Assembly: GCF_006715485.1 (NCBI RefSeq)
Contig: NZ_VFNH01000001.1
Span: 2,170,001 to 2,234,000, forward strand
DNA: 64,000 nt
Direction: 5' to 3'
Source of the DNA: Herbaspirillum sp. SJZ107
GTDB taxonomy: Bacteria; Pseudomonadota; Gammaproteobacteria; Burkholderiales; Burkholderiaceae_D
Below, one piece after another: positions 46,937 through 56,117 of this stretch; the stretch's first letter is position 1; each line of letters starts with the position of its first letter. The position numbers were made by a program, and so were the translations under genes. Under the pieces are notes generated by a model, which saw only the letters and a program-made list of their open reading frames with translations, was not told the origin of the DNA and searched no databases.

Positions 46937-47635
46937 ATGACCAAGTTACTGCTCGTCGAAGACCAGGCCACCGCGGCCGCCTACCTGTCCCAGGGCCTCA
47001 AGGAAGAAGGCATGGTGGTCGACGTCGCCCATACCGGTCCGGACGGGCTGCACCTGCTGCTCACGGCCGAGTACGACCTCGCGATCCTCGACGTGATGCT
47101 GCCCGGCCTGGACGGCTGGGCGATCCTTGAAACCGCGCGCCGCGCCCAGCGCCGCACGCCGGTGCTGTTCCTGACCGCGCGCGATGCCGTCGACGACCGC
47201 GTGCGCGGCCTCGAGCTGGGCGCCGAGGATTACCTGGTCAAGCCGTTTGCCTTTGCCGAGCTGCTGGCGCGCGTGCGCGTGATCCTGCGCCGCAACGCCA
47301 GCGCGGCGCAGGGCCAGGGGCAGGCCGAACCGACCATCTACGAGCTGGCCGACCTGCGCCTCGACCTGCTCAAGCACCGCGCCACCCGCGCCGGCGAGCG
47401 GCTCGACCTGACGCCCAAGGAATTCGCCCTGCTGTCGCTGCTGATCCGGCGCGCCGGCGAGGTGCAGTCGCGTACCGTGATCGCCGACCAGGTGTGGGAA
47501 ATGAATTTCGACTCGGAGACGAACGTGGTCGAAGTGGCGGTGCGGCGCCTGCGCACCAAGCTCGACGACCCGTACCCGGTCAAACTGTTGCACACCGTGC
47601 GTGGAGTCGGCTATGTCCTCGAAATCCGCGCCTAA
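46937..47635 (+). CDS. OmpR-family response regulator (CusR/IrlR-type)
   Basis: 232 residues. Receiver domain with acidic pocket VED (8-9) and phospho-acceptor D52 in AILDVMLPG, and Lys in LVKPFAF; then a winged-helix DNA-binding domain (about 135-230: [40 protein letters not shown]). Its 3' end overlaps the kinase start by 23 bases. The sequence style is that of heavy-metal or envelope-stress regulators, but the downstream lipid A genes suggest cationic-peptide or surface-charge sensing instead. Confidence 0.93.
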   Translation: MTKLLLVEDQATAAAYLSQGLKEEGMVVDVAHTGPDGLHLLLTAEYDLAILDVMLPGLDGWAILETARRAQRRTPVLFLTARDAVDDRVRGLELGAEDYLVKPFAFAELLARVRVILRRNASAAQGQGQAEPTIYELADLRLDLLKHRATRAGERLDLTPKEFALLSLLIRRAGEVQSRTVIADQVWEMNFDSETNVVEVAVRRLRTKLDDPYPVKLLHTVRGVGYVLEIRA

Positions 47636-49106
47636 AAAGAGCGGAGGCAGCTGGTCGCTGACGCTGCGCATGAGCGTGTTCGTCAGCGTGGCGATCACCG
47701 CGATCGTGCTCGGCGTGTCGGCGATGATGTATTCGGAACTGGTCGACCAGCTGCGCGAAAAGGACGAGGCGGCGCTCAGGAACGACCTGCAGATCCAGCG
47801 CGACGTGCTGGAAATCCTGGCGGTGCGCAGCCATCCGCTCAACCAGTGGCAGGTCGAGTGGCGCGAATACCAGGAAGCCTACCGCCGCTTCGGCTGGCAG
47901 CTGCTGGCGCCCGACCGGTCGGTGCGCGACGCCTCGGCGAATGCCGCCATCTTCTCGAGTGCGCTGGCGTCGCTGCGTACCGGGACCGGCAACGCCGCAT
48001 TCCGCCACATCGACGACAGCCAGGCCGGCCGCCCGCGCGCGCTGCTGGTGTACGACCTGGCGGTCGATACGCCCGGCGCCGAGGCCATCGAAGTACACGG
48101 GCCGGCCCTCGGTCCGCAAGGCACCGTGCTGCGCGGGGTGCTGGACATCAGCGACAGCCGCCGCCTGCTGGAAGCCTACCGCACCAAGCTGGCCGGCGTG
48201 ATCGGCCTGGCGATCCTGCTGTCGGCCGGCGTCGGCTTCATGCTGACGCGGCGCGGCCTGGCGCCGGTGCGCGCGATCGCTGCCGAGATCGGCCGCATCA
48301 ACGCCGAAAAGCTGCACCAGCGGATCGCCGACGATGCCTGGCCGGCCGAGCTGCGCGTGCTGGCCGAGAATTTCGACACCATGCTGGCCCGCCTGGAACA
48401 GTCGTTCGAGCAGCTGACCCGCTTTTCGTCGGACATCGCCCACGAGTTCCGCTCGCCGGTGAACAACCTGGTGGCCGCCGCCAGCGTGACCCTGGCGCGT
48501 GCCCGTACCCCGCTCGAGTACCAGCAGACGCTGGAAGTGGTGGTCGAGGAAGGCAGCCGGCTGTCGCGCATGGTGGCCAGCATGCTGTTCCTGGCGCGCG
48601 CCGACAACGCCGAGCAGCACGTGCACCTGGAACAGGTGGCGCTGGCCGGCGAATTCCAGAAGCTGATCGAATTCTACGAGATCGCCGCCGACGAACAGGG
48701 CGTGACGCTGGAAGCGCGCGCCGAGGGGCAGATCATGGCCGATCCGCTGCTGCTGCGGCGCGCCCTGTCCAACCTGCTGACCAATGCGCTGCGCTACACC
48801 CCGCGCGGCGGCACCATCCGTCTGCGCGGCACGGCGACGGCGGACGCCGTCATCATCGCGGTCAGCGACACCGGGGCCGGCATCGACGCGCGCCACCTGC
48901 CGCACCTGTTCGACCGCTTCTACCGCGCCGACGCCGCGCGCAGCTCGACCGACAGCACCGGCCTTGGCCTGGCCGTGGTGCGCTCGATCGCCGAACTGCA
49001 CGGCGGCAGCGCCGGCGTCACCAGCAGTCCGGGACAGGGCAGCACGTTCACCCTGCGTTTTCCGCACACCCCGCGACCGCGGCCGACACCCACGCCATCG
49101 CACTGA
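47613..49106 (+). CDS. Sensor histidine kinase
   Basis: 497 residues from the ATG at 47613 (GGAG upstream). Two membrane segments (about 20-42 and 185-207) enclose a periplasmic sensor loop of about 140 residues; HAMP follows (about 210-262). The H-box [16 protein letters not shown] has the phospho-accepting His at 277, then N-box [14 protein letters not shown]1 DTGAGI and G2 GLGLAVV. Partner of the regulator it overlaps. The sensor loop has no His/Met cluster that would argue for copper or silver. Confidence 0.94.
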   Translation: MSSKSAPKKSGGSWSLTLRMSVFVSVAITAIVLGVSAMMYSELVDQLREKDEAALRNDLQIQRDVLEILAVRSHPLNQWQVEWREYQEAYRRFGWQLLAPDRSVRDASANAAIFSSALASLRTGTGNAAFRHIDDSQAGRPRALLVYDLAVDTPGAEAIEVHGPALGPQGTVLRGVLDISDSRRLLEAYRTKLAGVIGLAILLSAGVGFMLTRRGLAPVRAIAAEIGRINAEKLHQRIADDAWPAELRVLAENFDTMLARLEQSFEQLTRFSSDIAHEFRSPVNNLVAAASVTLARARTPLEYQQTLEVVVEEGSRLSRMVASMLFLARADNAEQHVHLEQVALAGEFQKLIEFYEIAADEQGVTLEARAEGQIMADPLLLRRALSNLLTNALRYTPRGGTIRLRGTATADAVIIAVSDTGAGIDARHLPHLFDRFYRADAARSSTDSTGLGLAVVRSIAELHGGSAGVTSSPGQGSTFTLRFPHTPRPRPTPTPSH

Positions 49107-49113
49107 CTGAGTC

Positions 49114-50826
49114 ATGAAAGAATTACACCGCAACCGGGCGGCCATGGGCGCGCTCGCGGCCGCCTTCGTGCTGGCCTCGCTGGCCGTGCTGGCGATCCGC
49201 ACCCTGGTCCCGCCCGACGAGGGCCGCTATGCCGAGATCGCGCGCGAAATGTTCGCCAGCGGCGACTGGGTCACCACCCGCCTGAACGGCATCAAGTACT
49301 TCGAAAAGCCGCCGCTGCAGGCCTGGATGAACGCCCTCACCTTCACGCTGTTCGGCATCGGCGAGTGGCAGGCGCGCCTGTGGACCGGCCTGTGCGGCAT
49401 CTTCGGCGTGCTGCTGACCGGCTTCGCCGGCACCCGCGTGTTCGGCGCCCGCGCCGGCCTGTATGCGGCGCTGGTGCTGGGTTCCTCCTTTTATTGGGTG
49501 CTGGGCAGCCAGGTCGACTCGGTCGACATGAGCGTGTCCGGCATGATGACGCTCAGCCTGTGCGCGCTGCTGCTGGCCCAGCGCGCCGATGCCGGCCCGG
49601 CCGAACAGCGCAACTGGATGCTGGCCTGCTGGGCCGGGATGGCGCTGGCGACGCTGGCGAAGGGCCTGATCGGCATCGTGCTGCCGGGCGGCGTGCTGGC
49701 CTGCTATACGCTGGCGGCGCGCGACTGGCGCCTGTGGACGCGCCTGCACATCGTCAAGGGCCTGCTGCTGTTCCTGGCGATCGCGGCGCCCTGGTTCATC
49801 CTGGTCGGCCTGCGCAATCCGGAGCAGCCGCACTTCTTCTTCGTGCACGAGCACCTCGAGCGCTTCCTGCTGAAAGAGCATCACCGCGAAGCGCCGGCCT
49901 GGAGCTTCCTGGTGCTGCTGGCCGCCGGCAGCATGCCGTGGATCGGCATGCTGGTACCGAGCCTGGTTGCCGGTGCGCGCCGCGGCAGCGCCGATGCGAT
50001 GCCTGCCTTCCGCCCGCGCCTGCTGACGCTGGTGTGGCTGGTGTTCATCGTCGCCTTCTTCAGCGCGTCGAGCTCGAAGCTGCCCGGCTACATCCTGCCG
50101 GTGTTCCCGGCGCTGGCGCTGCTGATGGGCGACTATCTCGCGGGGGCCTCGCGCCGCCAGCGGATGATCAATGCCGCCACGCTGGTCCTGATCGGCCTGG
50201 CACTGCTGCTGGCAGCGCCCTTCGCCCCGGATTTCGCGCGCCACGACGGCGAAAGCCGGCTGTATGCCGACTTCGCGGTCTGGATCAACGCGTCCGGCAT
50301 GCTGGCGCTGTGCGGCGGCATCCTGGCCCTGTGGATGGCGCGCCACGACCGCCGCGACGGCCAGGTGCTGGTGCTGGCCGTCGGCGGCTTCCTGGCCAGC
50401 CAGGTCCTGCTGGCCGGCTTCGAGCCGCTCGGCCAGGCGCGCGCCGGCAGCGCGCTGCTGCCGGCCATGCGCAGCGTGCTCCAGCCGGCCACGCGCGTGT
50501 ATTCGGTCGGGCTGTACGAACAGTCGCTGACCTTCTACCTGGGCCGTCCGGTCACGCTGGTCGACTACACCGACGAATTCGCATTCGGCCTGCGCCAGCA
50601 GCCCGAACTCGGCATCCCCGACCTCGATACCTTCATCCGCACCTGGCAGGACAACAGCGCGCGCGGCATCCCCTGCATGGCGATCGCGCGCGCCGACCTG
50701 GTGTTCGAACTGCAGCACCGGCACGTGCCGCTGCGCGTGCTCGCGTCCGACGCGCGCCGCGTCGTCATCGCCAACCCCGTCACTCCGATTTCAGTCACAC
50801 CGCTTCACGAAAGTCATCACCCATGA
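49114..50826 (+). CDS. ArnT-like lipid-carrier-dependent glycosyltransferase
   Basis: 570 residues, about 11-13 membrane segments. It is a GT83-type (PMT superfamily) enzyme: PPDEGRYAEIAREMF with the catalytic-type Asp-Glu in the first periplasmic loop, then KYFEKPPLQAWM, AAPWFILVGLRNPE, and SSSKLPGYILPVFPALAL. ArnT moves 4-amino-4-deoxy-L-arabinose from undecaprenyl phosphate to lipid A. Starts seven bases after the kinase and overlaps the next gene by four, so it belongs to the same operon. The remaining arn genes (B, C, D, formyltransferase) are not here, so the sugar moved may differ. Confidence 0.85.
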   Translation: MKELHRNRAAMGALAAAFVLASLAVLAIRTLVPPDEGRYAEIAREMFASGDWVTTRLNGIKYFEKPPLQAWMNALTFTLFGIGEWQARLWTGLCGIFGVLLTGFAGTRVFGARAGLYAALVLGSSFYWVLGSQVDSVDMSVSGMMTLSLCALLLAQRADAGPAEQRNWMLACWAGMALATLAKGLIGIVLPGGVLACYTLAARDWRLWTRLHIVKGLLLFLAIAAPWFILVGLRNPEQPHFFFVHEHLERFLLKEHHREAPAWSFLVLLAAGSMPWIGMLVPSLVAGARRGSADAMPAFRPRLLTLVWLVFIVAFFSASSSKLPGYILPVFPALALLMGDYLAGASRRQRMINAATLVLIGLALLLAAPFAPDFARHDGESRLYADFAVWINASGMLALCGGILALWMARHDRRDGQVLVLAVGGFLASQVLLAGFEPLGQARAGSALLPAMRSVLQPATRVYSVGLYEQSLTFYLGRPVTLVDYTDEFAFGLRQQPELGIPDLDTFIRTWQDNSARGIPCMAIARADLVFELQHRHVPLRVLASDARRVVIANPVTPISVTPLHESHHP

Positions 50827-51875
50827 ACACGAAAAAAGTCCTCATCCTCGGCGTCAACGGCTTCATCGGCCACCACCTGTCCAAGCGTATCCTCGAGACC
50901 ACCGACTGGGAAGTCTACGGCATGGACATGCAGTCCGAGCGCATCAGCGACCTGCTCGACCATCCGCGCATGCATTTCTTCGAAGGCGACATCACGATCA
51001 ACACCGAGTGGGTCGAGTACCACGTCAAGAAGTGCGACGTGATCCTGCCGCTGGTCGCGATCGCCACGCCGTCGACCTACGTGAAGGACCCGCTGCGCGT
51101 GTTCGAACTCGATTTCGAGGCCAACCTGCCGATCGTGCGCTCGGCAGCCAAATACAAGAAGCACCTGATCTTCCCGTCGACCTCGGAAGTCTACGGCATG
51201 AGCCAGGACGCCGAGTTCGATCCGGAAAACTCGAGCCTGGTCTACGGCCCGATCAACAAGCCGCGCTGGATCTACGCCTGCGCCAAGCAATTGATGGACC
51301 GCGTGATCTGGGGCTACGGCATGGAAGGCTTGAATTTCACGCTGTTCCGTCCGTTCAACTGGATCGGCGCCGGCCTCGATTCGATCCACACGCCGAAGGA
51401 AGGCTCCTCGCGCGTGCTGACCCAGTTCTTCGGCCACATCGTGCGCGGCGAGAACATCCAGCTGGTCGACGGCGGCCAGCAAAAACGCGCCTTCACCTAC
51501 ATCGACGACGGCGTCGACGCCCTGATGCGCATCATCGAGAACAAGGACGGCGCCGCCACCGGCAAGATCTACAACATCGGCAACCCGACCAACAATTATT
51601 CGATCCGCGAACTGGCCGGCATGATGCTGGACCTGGCCGCCGACTATCCGGAATACGCCGAAGGCGCACGCCGCGTGGCGCTGGTCGACACCACCTCGGG
51701 CGCCTACTACGGCAACGGCTACCAGGACGTGCAGAACCGCGTGCCGAAGATCGAGAACACCTGCGCCGAGCTGGGCTGGTCGCCGAAAGTGACGATGGCC
51801 GATGCGCTGCGCCACATCTTCGACGCCTACCGCGGCCAGGTGGTGCAGGCACGCTCGCTCGTCGACGGCATTTGA
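50823..51875 (+). CDS. UDP-glucuronate decarboxylase-type SDR (bifunctional UDP-4-keto-pentose/UDP-xylose synthase)
   Basis: 350 residues, starting in an ATGA overlap with the ArnT-like gene. Extended SDR close to the dehydrogenase half of ArnA: ILGVNGFIGHHLSKRI, PLVAIATPSTYVKDPLRVFELDFE, FPSTSEVYGM, and YxxxK in IYACAKQL. The transformylase half of ArnA is absent, as in Ralstonia-type UDP-4-keto-pentose/UDP-xylose synthases. It would feed a UDP-pentose to the adjacent glycosyltransferase route. Confidence 0.9.
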   Translation: MNTKKVLILGVNGFIGHHLSKRILETTDWEVYGMDMQSERISDLLDHPRMHFFEGDITINTEWVEYHVKKCDVILPLVAIATPSTYVKDPLRVFELDFEANLPIVRSAAKYKKHLIFPSTSEVYGMSQDAEFDPENSSLVYGPINKPRWIYACAKQLMDRVIWGYGMEGLNFTLFRPFNWIGAGLDSIHTPKEGSSRVLTQFFGHIVRGENIQLVDGGQQKRAFTYIDDGVDALMRIIENKDGAATGKIYNIGNPTNNYSIRELAGMMLDLAADYPEYAEGARRVALVDTTSGAYYGNGYQDVQNRVPKIENTCAELGWSPKVTMADALRHIFDAYRGQVVQARSLVDGI

Positions 51876-51957
51876 TCCATTTCAGCTTGCAGCGCCGGCG
51901 GGGCAACCTGCGTTGAGGGGGCCTGTCCAATCGTGATCCTGCCAAGGAACCACGATC

Positions 51958-52884
51958 ATGACGATACCGCTGCGCCTGCTGCTGTTCACCGCCATTGCGC
52001 TTTGCGTGGTCCTGCCGGCGCGCGCCAGGGAACCCTCGCTGCCGCCCGGCTTCAAGACGGGCACCGTCCAGCTCGCGGACGGCGCCACCATCTGGGTGCG
52101 CAGCGGCGGAAGCGGGCCAGGGGTCGTCCTGATCCACGGCTTCGGCGACACCGGCGACATGTGGGGTCCGCTGGCGACGCGGCTGGCGCGCACCCATACC
52201 GTCATCGTGCCCGACCTGCGCGGCATGGGCCGCTCGTCGAAGGCGGCCGGCGGCTACGACAAGAAGTCGCAGGCGGCCGACATCCGCGCCGTGGTCGAAA
52301 AACTCGGCCAGGACCGGACCGCCGTGGTCGGCCACGACATCGGCACCATGGTCGCCTATGCCTACGCCGCGCGCTACCCCGACAAGGTGACGCGGCTGGT
52401 GGTAATGGATGCACCCGTCCCCGGCGTCCCGCCCTGGGACCAGATCATCCTCAGCCCCGCTCTGTGGCATTTCAACTTCGGCGGCGAGATGGCCGAGCGC
52501 CTGGTCGCCGGCCGCGAGCGGCTCTACCTCGACCGTTTCTGGAACGATTTCGCCGCCAATCCGGCCAGGGTCGACGAGGCCACGCGCGCCCACTACGCGC
52601 GGCTGTACGCCCAGCCCGGCGCGATGAAGGCCGCATTCGCACAGTTCAACACGATTGCCACCCGCGACGTGGCCGACAATCGCATCAGCGCGCAGGTGAA
52701 GCTGACGATGCCGGTACTGGCGATCGGCGGCGAAAAATCCTTTGGACCGAAGGTGGCGGAGATCATGCGCAACGCGGCGACCAACGTCCAGCAAGCCGTG
52801 GTGCCGGGGGCCGGGCACTGGCTGATGGAAGAGAGTCCGGATGCGACGGGCAAGCTGGTCGAGGATTTCCTGGCCGGGCCTTAG
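51958..52884 (+). CDS. Alpha/beta hydrolase, epoxide hydrolase or dehalogenase type, exported
   Basis: 308 residues with a signal peptide (cleavage after ARA near 23). The oxyanion box is HGFGDTGDMWG, the nucleophile elbow is GHDIG with D127 (Asp, not Ser), and the catalytic His is H287 in GAGHWLMEE. An Asp nucleophile points to epoxide hydrolases, haloalkane or fluoroacetate dehalogenases. The export signal and a LysR regulator just downstream suggest an inducible periplasmic detoxification step. Substrate unknown. Confidence 0.87.
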   Translation: MTIPLRLLLFTAIALCVVLPARAREPSLPPGFKTGTVQLADGATIWVRSGGSGPGVVLIHGFGDTGDMWGPLATRLARTHTVIVPDLRGMGRSSKAAGGYDKKSQAADIRAVVEKLGQDRTAVVGHDIGTMVAYAYAARYPDKVTRLVVMDAPVPGVPPWDQIILSPALWHFNFGGEMAERLVAGRERLYLDRFWNDFAANPARVDEATRAHYARLYAQPGAMKAAFAQFNTIATRDVADNRISAQVKLTMPVLAIGGEKSFGPKVAEIMRNAATNVQQAVVPGAGHWLMEESPDATGKLVEDFLAGP

Positions 52885-52908
52885 TGTTGGCGCGTGTAAA
52901 ATGCCGGA

Positions 52909-53802
52909 ATGGCCCGTGACAACATCAACGACATCCTCGTCTTCCTCGCCGTCGCCCGCGAACGCAGCTTCACCCGCGCTGCCGCCAAGCTCGGCATGAC
53001 CCAATCGGCCCTGAGCCACACCGTACGCGCACTCGAAGAACGCCTCGGCGTACGCCTGCTGACGCGCACCACGCGCAGCGTGTCGCCTACCGAAGCCGGC
53101 GAACGCCTGATGCAGAACGTGGCGCCGCGCCTCGAGGAAATCGAGGCCGAGATCGCCGCCGTCAGCGATCTCGGCGACAAGCCGGCCGGCACCATCCGCA
53201 TCACCGCCATCGACCACGTGATCGACAGCGTACTGTGGCCGCGCCTGGCGCCCATCCTGCCGCAGTACCCCGACCTGCACGTCGAGATGAGTTCCGACTA
53301 CCGCATCGTCGACATCGCGGCCGAGCGCTACGACATCGGCGTGCGCCACGGCGACCAGGTCGACAAGGACATGATCGCGGTGCGCCTGACGCCCGACGTG
53401 CAGATGATGATCGTCGCCGCCCCGGCCTACTTCGAATGGCATGCGGTGCCGGCGACGGCCCAGGAACTCATGAAGCACAACTGCATCAACCTGCGCCTGG
53501 CCAGCAGCGGCGGCCTGTATGCGTGGGAACTGCGCCACGACGGACGCGATTTCGAGGCGCAGGTGCGCGGGCAGACCGTGTTCACCAACGTCTACCACAT
53601 GCTGAACGCGGCGCTGAGCGGCGTCGGCGTGACCTACCTGCCGGAAAGCCTGGTCGGGCCCTACGTGCGCTCGGGACGGCTGGTCAGCGTGATGCCTGAC
53701 TGGTGTGCGGTGTTTCCCGGCCTGCACGCCTATTACCCGAGCCGGCGCCAGGCTTCGCGCGCGCTGGCGCTGGTGATCGATACGATCCGGCACAAGGGGT
53801 GA
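52909..53802 (+). CDS. LysR-family transcriptional regulator
   Basis: 297 residues: N-terminal winged helix-turn-helix (about 5-65, SFTRAAAKLGMTQSALSHTVRALEERLG cut short here as SFTRAAAKLGMTQSALS) and a periplasmic-binding-like effector domain (about 93-295). A TAAAAT box at 52897-52902 puts the transcript start at the ATG or next to it. It lies 24 bases after the hydrolase in the same direction; most LysR genes are divergent from their targets, so the link to the hydrolase is only by proximity. Confidence 0.9.
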   Translation: MARDNINDILVFLAVARERSFTRAAAKLGMTQSALSHTVRALEERLGVRLLTRTTRSVSPTEAGERLMQNVAPRLEEIEAEIAAVSDLGDKPAGTIRITAIDHVIDSVLWPRLAPILPQYPDLHVEMSSDYRIVDIAAERYDIGVRHGDQVDKDMIAVRLTPDVQMMIVAAPAYFEWHAVPATAQELMKHNCINLRLASSGGLYAWELRHDGRDFEAQVRGQTVFTNVYHMLNAALSGVGVTYLPESLVGPYVRSGRLVSVMPDWCAVFPGLHAYYPSRRQASRALALVIDTIRHKG

Positions 53803-53892
53803 GGCCAGGGGCTGCGCCTGGCCGGCGGCCCACCCATCACGGCGTCCGCTTCCACCCGGGCGCCGGATCCTGGCGATCTTCCGAAGCCGTCA

Positions 53893-54204
53893 TCAATAGC
53901 TTGTGTCTTCCGCCGCTTGTAAGACTTTGAGCGTATCCGGCCGCCTCGCATAGCGTTTGCGTGCCATCGCCACGTCTTTCTGCAGTCGCTCGCACTTCAA
54001 GTCTGCGATGGCCGCAGCAATTTCCTGCTTCCGTTCAGCGTCGTAGGCATCTTCGCCGCTCCAGTGATTGCAACCGGCGAGGCGATCGATGAGTGCAATC
54101 ACGTCTTTGGGTTGGTCTTTCTTCAGATGATCCAAGGGATCGGCGCCTGCTGCTGCATGAACGGCGGAACAGCACAAAAAGGCGAAAAGATGGAGGGCGC
54201 GCAT
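53893..54204 (-). CDS. Small exported protein of unknown function
   Basis: 103 residues from the ATG at 54204, which opens a signal peptide (MRALHLFAFLCCSAVHAAAG). The mature part is charged and helical (DHLKKDQPKDVIALIDRLAG, ERKQEIAAAIADLKCERLQKD) with two cysteines (NHWSGEDAYD preceded by GC, and KCE) that could pair in the periplasm. No ribosome site is visible, and the function is not recognised. Lower GC than its surroundings. Confidence 0.55.
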   Translation of the reverse strand: MRALHLFAFLCCSAVHAAAGADPLDHLKKDQPKDVIALIDRLAGCNHWSGEDAYDAERKQEIAAAIADLKCERLQKDVAMARKRYARRPDTLKVLQAAEDTSY

Positions 54205-54252
54205 GAGTGTATGAAAAAGAAGGTCAAGCGTCGCCTTCAAGCCGTGGATGAT

Positions 54253-54609
54253 TCAGTTTCGGTAGCTGACCGAAACGCCTGCAACAGAACTCGACCGATT
54301 AAACACGCTGGCTGCACCGAGGCCGCTCAGGTTCAAAGAAGCGTCGGAGCGCCACGCGACAGTCAGCGGGACCGTGCCGCCAAGGACGAGGGTATTGCCT
54401 CCCTCATCGGGCAGCGACTCGGACGCCGGAATAACCGAAACCTGGGTACTGAAGCCTGTCGTAGCCCCACAGCTGCGGTTGAACACAACCGCCTTGAGTT
54501 TGCCTGAAGGGGAGATGACCGTTTGCGATGTTTCGTTTTCACACGGGTCACAGCCAGACAGGATCATCGATAGGGAAAGTAGAAGCGAAAATTCTCGCAG
54601 ATTTCTCAT
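54253..54609 (-). CDS. Small lipoprotein of unknown function
   Basis: 118 residues with lipobox LSGC (SLSMILSGC). The body contains SPSGKLKAVVFNRSCGATTGF, STQVSVIP and SLPDEGGNTLVL, a pattern shared by a family of short proteobacterial lipoproteins with a CGATTGFSTQVS core. Function unknown. It lies 48 bases upstream of the preceding small exported gene in the same direction, so the two may be co-transcribed. Confidence 0.65.
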   Translation of the reverse strand: MRNLREFSLLLSLSMILSGCDPCENETSQTVISPSGKLKAVVFNRSCGATTGFSTQVSVIPASESLPDEGGNTLVLGGTVPLTVAWRSDASLNLSGLGAASVFNRSSSVAGVSVSYRN

Positions 54610-54711
54610 ACACGGATGGGAAGACGAGCAGTCGAGGTTCCTGGTTGCGCAAGTGCGGCTACTGGCCGGTTGCGGCCGGACGATACGGCTCAGTGTAAGG
54701 CGGTGTTGTTC

Positions 54712-54855
54712 CTAAGGCAAGTGAAGGCCACGCTCACCGCGGCGCATTCTCGACAAAGCGATGGAGCCGGCATCGACTGCCTCGGCGGGCGTGCGCGGAC
54801 GCAGGCGTTCGGCCAACGGCGTGCGAGCGCCCTCACCGCCCGCGTCCTCGCTCAT
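54712..54855 (-). pseudogene. Possible rarA 5' remnant coupled to the MFS gene
   Basis: A 47-codon frame starts in an ATGA overlap with the stop of the MFS gene. Residues 13-22 read PLAERLRPRT, identical to the usual N-terminus of replication-associated recombination protein A (PLAERLRPRTLDEV), after which similarity stops and the frame ends. It may be the broken start of rarA or a chance match of a basic repeat. No Walker motifs follow. Confidence 0.25.
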
Positions 54856-56054
54856 GCTTTTGCTTCGCGCCCGGCCGCCCGTGCAGCCAGCACCGTCATC
54901 GCGGCGCCCGCCAGCAGCATCAGGGCGCTGGCGCCGAAGGTCGCGCCGTAGCCGACGGCGTCGAACAGCAGGCCGCCGGCGCTGGCGCCGATCATGATCG
55001 ACAACTGCACTGTGGCCACGATCAGGCCGCCGCCGGCTTCGGCATCGTGCGGCAGGGTCCGGGCCAGCCAGGTCCACCACCCCACCGGAGCCGCCGTCGC
55101 CACCAGGCCCCAGCATGCCAGCAGCACCGCCGCCACGGCCACCGAGCCGCCGAACGCGGCCAGCAGCACGCCGATCGCCGCCATCAGCACCGGAATGAAG
55201 ACCAGCGTCCGGTACATGCCGTTCTCCAGGAAGCGGCCGATGAAGGTCGTGCCGACCACGCCCGCCACGCCGACCAGCAGCAGGAGCAGCGACAGCGTCT
55301 GCACGCCGGCATGCGTCACCGATTCCAGGAAGGGGCGCAGGTAAGTAAACAGCGTGAACTGACCCATGAAGAACAGGCCGCTCGCGGCCATGCCCAGCGC
55401 CACGGCCGGCCGCGTCAACAGCTTCAGCACGTTGGCGGAGCCCGCGGCCTGTTCGCGCCGCATCGGCGGCAGGCTGACCACCTTCCAGGCAAAGGCCAGC
55501 GCCGCCACCGGCACCACGCAGAAGAAGGCGCCGCGCCAGCCGATCACGCCGCCCAGCCAGCTGCCGAGCGGCGCCGCGACCACCGTCGCCAGGGCGTTGC
55601 CGCCGTTGAGGATGGCCAGCGCGCGCGGCACCCGCGCCGGCGGCACCAGGCGCATCGCGGTGGCCGCCGACAGCGACCAGAAGCCGCCGATGGCGATGCC
55701 GATCAGCGCCCGCCCGACCATGAACATCGTGTAGTCGGGGGCATAGGCCGCGACCGTGCCCGAACTGATCATGAGGCCGGTCAGCGCCAGCAGCAGCACC
55801 TTGCGGTCGAGCCGTCCGGCCAGCACCGGGATGAGCAAACTGGTGGCCAGCGCAAAGGCGCCGGAAATGGCGATCGCCTGGCCGGCCTGCCCTTCGCTGA
55901 TGTGCAGCTCGGCGGCCACCGGCGTGAGCAGGCTGACCGGCATGAATTCGGACGCGACCAGCGCGAAGGCAGCCAGCGACAGGGCGAACACGGCGCCCCA
56001 TGCCGCGGGCTGCTCCAGGCGCGTGCCGGGAGCCACGGAAATATTTGGATTCAT
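54852..56054 (-). CDS. MFS exporter, NepI/AraJ-like (DHA1)
   Basis: 400 residues, 12 membrane segments. Closest in style to NepI (purine ribonucleoside efflux): LVASEFMPVSLLTPVAAEL, GQAGQAIAISGAFALATSL and GRALIGIAIGGFWSLSAATAMRL cut at GRALIGIAIGGFW, with LNGGNALATVVAAPLGS. The start codon follows directly on the T-run of the ADH terminator and has no ribosome site. A broad export role (nucleoside, sugar or drug) is the safest call. Confidence 0.86.
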   Translation of the reverse strand: MNPNISVAPGTRLEQPAAWGAVFALSLAAFALVASEFMPVSLLTPVAAELHISEGQAGQAIAISGAFALATSLLIPVLAGRLDRKVLLLALTGLMISSGTVAAYAPDYTMFMVGRALIGIAIGGFWSLSAATAMRLVPPARVPRALAILNGGNALATVVAAPLGSWLGGVIGWRGAFFCVVPVAALAFAWKVVSLPPMRREQAAGSANVLKLLTRPAVALGMAASGLFFMGQFTLFTYLRPFLESVTHAGVQTLSLLLLLVGVAGVVGTTFIGRFLENGMYRTLVFIPVLMAAIGVLLAAFGGSVAVAAVLLACWGLVATAAPVGWWTWLARTLPHDAEAGGGLIVATVQLSIMIGASAGGLLFDAVGYGATFGASALMLLAGAAMTVLAARAAGREAKA

Positions 56055-56059
56055 CGAAG

Positions 56060-56104
56060 CAAAAAGAAAAAGCCGCCCCCGCGCAGCGCACGGGCGGCGG
56101 CTTG
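56060..56104 (-). terminator. Intrinsic terminator of the alcohol dehydrogenase gene
   Basis: Read leftward, AAGCCGCCGCCCG pairs with CGGGGGCGGCTT around a short GC-rich loop, followed at once by TTTTTCTTTTT. It sits 14 bases after the ADH stop. This is the clearest intrinsic terminator in the window. Its T-run ends only six bases before the MFS start codon. Confidence 0.85.
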
Positions 56105-56117
56105 GAAAAGAAAAGGC

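Noticed and set aside
49114..51875. A full arn operon
   Set aside because: Only the transferase and the UDP-sugar enzyme are present; no arnB, arnC or arnD in the window.
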